Assembly: GCA_013696535.1 (NCBI GenBank)
Contig: JACCYI010000378.1
Coordinates: forward strand, 1-5,723
DNA length: 5,723 bases
Source: Solirubrobacterales bacterium
Lineage (GTDB): Bacteria > Actinomycetota > Thermoleophilia > Solirubrobacterales > Solirubrobacteraceae
Direction of reading: 5' to 3'
Both the position numbers and the translations under genes were made by a program. Shown one piece after another: positions 4,481 through 5,723 of the stretch. The notes below the pieces were generated by a model that was not told where the DNA came from, did no database searches, and worked only from the letters and a program-made list of their open reading frames with translations. The stretch's first letter is position 1. Each line of letters starts with the position of its first letter.

Positions 4481-5507
4481 GACCCGCGCCGACGCCCGGC
4501 CAGTAGGCCTCGAGGCGCTCCAATGCCTCCGTCGCAAGCGGGTGCACGGGAAACCCGGATCCACCGGAGGGAACCTCTCTGCCCCCCAGGACGGGCAGGA
4601 CGGCGGCGACGGAAGTGGCCAGAGCGTCGAGGGCGTACCCGCCCTCGAGCACCATTGCGAGCGGGGCCGAGAGCTCGGCGCTCATGCGGCGAAGCAGGGC
4701 GGTCATCGCCGCATAGCCGGCCTCGGTCACCCGGCAGCGAGCGAGCGGATCCGCGGCGTGGGCGTCAAAGCCGGCAGACACGAGAACGAGCTGGGGAGCG
4801 TGCTCTCGGGCGAGCGGGCCGACCACGTGCTCGACGAGGGAGACGTAGCCCGCGTCGCCCGTGCCGGCGGGCACCGGCAGATTGACCGTCCTGCCCCGGC
4901 CGGCGCCCGCGCCCACGTCGCTTGCGGGCCCCGTGCCCGGATACAGCGGTGATTCGTGGACGGAGACGAACAGCACATCGGGATCTCCGTGGAAGATCTC
5001 GTTCGTCCCGTTGCCGTGGTGAACGTCCCAGTCGAGGATGAGGACGCGCTCGATCCCGTGAGCGGCGATGGCGTGCCGGGCGGCCACCGCCACCGAGTTG
5101 AAGAAGCAGAAGCCCATGGCCCGGGCGGTCTCGGCGTGGTGGCCGGGCGGCCGCGTGGCCGAGAACACCGCGGGTGAGCCCGCGAAGAGGGCGTCGACGG
5201 CTGCGACCGCTCCGCCTGCCGCGCGGGATGCCGCCCCGAAGGTCCCGGCGGTCGCGATGGTGTCGCCGTCGATCGCGCCCCCTCCGGCCGCGGACATCTC
5301 AGCGATGAAGTTCAGGTGCGCGGCGGGATGCACGGCCTCGAGCTGCTCCCGCGTGGCTTCGGGCGTCTGCGCCCGGGCCCATCCGAAGTCCTCGTGGCGC
5401 TCGAGCATGGCTTCCAGGGCATGGATCCGCTCGGGACGCTCCGGGTGCCCGGGCACGTCGTGCGCGCCCACATCACCGTCGCTCAGCCAAAGGGGATCTT
5501 GCGCCAC
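4467..5507 (-). CDS. Histone-deacetylase-family zinc amidohydrolase (AcuC/AphA-like)
   Basis: This 346-residue protein has the complete arginase/deacetylase active site. Visible motifs are GHPERPERI (20-28), RPPGHHA (119-125, His123-His124 charge relay), GFCFFNSVAVAA (132-143), LDWDVHHGNGT (158-168), VSAGFDAH (243-250) and LEGGY (287-291). Asp161, His163 and Asp248 are the zinc ligands, and Tyr291 is the transition-state tyrosine. In bacteria the family removes acetyl or other acyl groups from lysine side chains (for example AcuC on acetyl-CoA synthetase) or from polyamines (AphA); the sequence does not settle which. The LEGGY form places it nearer the class II/HDAC6-like and polyamine deacetylases than class I. 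It starts at a GTG with no Shine-Dalgarno sequence, 6 nt after a TACGGT -10 hexamer, so a leaderless mRNA is likely. It is divergent from nadB (20 bp between starts) and overlaps the SPOR gene tail to tail by 14 bp. Unlike sirtuins it does not use NAD. Confidence 0.92.
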   Translation of the reverse strand: MAQDPLWLSDGDVGAHDVPGHPERPERIHALEAMLERHEDFGWARAQTPEATREQLEAVHPAAHLNFIAEMSAAGGGAIDGDTIATAGTFGAASRAAGGAVAAVDALFAGSPAVFSATRPPGHHAETARAMGFCFFNSVAVAARHAIAAHGIERVLILDWDVHHGNGTNEIFHGDPDVLFVSVHESPLYPGTGPASDVGAGAGRGRTVNLPVPAGTGDAGYVSLVEHVVGPLAREHAPQLVLVSAGFDAHAADPLARCRVTEAGYAAMTALLRRMSAELSAPLAMVLEGGYALDALATSVAAVLPVLGGREVPSGGSGFPVHPLATEALERLEAYWPGVGAGLSAA

Positions 5508-5527
5508 GGCGGTACCGTAGCCCCTGC
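5508..5527. promoter_or_regulatory. Overlapping bidirectional -10 element between the deacetylase-family gene and nadB
   Basis: The whole intergenic region is 20 bp. It contains TACCGTA at 5513-5519, which reads TAnnnTA on both strands: TACCGT (5513-5518) for nadB and TACGGT (5519-5514) for the minus-strand gene. It also contains an 8-bp palindrome CGGTACCG (5510-5517). The minus-strand hexamer lies 6 nt before the GTG, so its transcript would start at the start codon; the plus-strand hexamer lies 9 nt before the nadB ATG. Both -35 regions would have to lie inside the opposite coding sequence, and no good TTGACA match is seen there. Symmetric -10 elements that fire both ways are known in bacteria. 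Confidence 0.5.
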
Positions 5528-5723
5528 ATGGGCGCCGAGTCCGACCTGATCGTCGTCGGAGCCGGCGCCGCCGGGCTCTTCGCCGCCTTGACGGCCGCCG
5601 CCGAGGGCGGGCACGTGACGCTCGTGTCGGCGCGACCGCTGGCCGACACGGCGTCCTACTGGGCCCAGGGTGGAATCGCCGCCGCGCTGAGCCTTGAAGA
5701 CAGTCCGGGGCGACACTTGGAGG
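5528..5723 (+). CDS. nadB: L-aspartate oxidase, N-terminal part (runs off the window)
   Basis: From the ATG at 5528-5530 the plus strand stays open to the window edge (65 codons). The protein begins MGAESDLIVVGAGAAGLFAA, the Rossmann dinucleotide-binding loop G-x-G-x-x-G for FAD. TASYWAQGGIAAAL (residues 41-54) and SLEDSPGRHLE (55-65) then follow, which are the typical NadB continuation (S/T-x-x-A-Q-G-G-I, then the DSP-x-x-H segment). NadB oxidises L-aspartate to iminoaspartate, the first step of de novo NAD synthesis, with NadA and NadC next; those would be expected downstream, outside the window. Succinate dehydrogenase or fumarate reductase flavoproteins share the fold, but the WAQGGIAAAL and DSP pattern fits NadB better. 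There is no Shine-Dalgarno sequence, and a TACCGT -10 lies 9 nt upstream. The gene is divergent from the deacetylase-family gene. Only the FAD-binding start can be judged. Confidence 0.88.
   Translation, partial: MGAESDLIVVGAGAAGLFAALTAAAEGGHVTLVSARPLADTASYWAQGGIAAALSLEDSPGRHLE

Noticed and set aside
4467..5723. Functional link between the deacetylase-family enzyme and NAD through NadB
   Set aside because: The enzyme is of the zinc-dependent family and does not use NAD as sirtuins do, so the neighbourhood alone gives no metabolic link.

Overview
This is a GC-rich, gene-dense stretch of an ordinary bacterial chromosome, most likely from an actinobacterium. The murI-rph-rdgB order, the many GTG starts, the starts without Shine-Dalgarno sequences that sit just behind a TAnnnT element, and the orphan Flp-type pilin all fit that group. 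A Thermoleophilia/Solirubrobacterales-like lineage is my best guess, but that is inference and not proven here. I see no mobile element, CRISPR array, tRNA or rRNA. About 95% of the window is coding, and the longest non-coding stretch is the 125 bp at 2016-2140.

Layout. On the minus strand, from 2015 down to 1, lie a small class IV-b (Flp-type) prepilin, glutamate racemase (murI), RNase PH (rph) and the first 45 codons of the RdgB/HAM1 nucleotide pyrophosphatase (rdgB). murI-rph-rdgB are packed as one unit: a 1-nt TGATG overlap, then a 10-nt gap. The pilin is separated from murI by a strong GC-rich hairpin with a UUCG loop.

On the plus strand, from 2141 to 4480, lie a compact GT4-type glycosyltransferase, a soluble zinc-ribbon protein, and a membrane protein built as zinc ribbon, one transmembrane helix, proline-rich linker and SPOR-like domain. 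The last two overlap by 4 nt (GTGA), and their zinc ribbons have identical C-x2-C-x10-C-x2-C spacing, so they look like a functional pair. From 5507 back to 4467 on the minus strand lies a zinc-dependent histone-deacetylase-family amidohydrolase whose tail overlaps the SPOR gene by 14 bp. Divergent from it, with only 20 bp between start codons, the N-terminus of L-aspartate oxidase (nadB) begins at 5528 and runs off the window.

How they work together. MurI supplies D-glutamate for peptidoglycan, RNase PH trims tRNA 3' ends and RdgB cleans the nucleotide pool; this is a housekeeping cluster. The zinc-ribbon/SPOR pair may connect cytoplasm and cell wall, since SPOR domains usually bind denuded septal peptidoglycan, but its job is unknown. 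The regulatory DNA holds the most unusual signals: a symmetric TAnnnTA element that can serve as the -10 on both strands between the deacetylase-like gene and nadB, and three GTGACG repeats spaced two helical turns apart between the pilin and glycosyltransferase genes.
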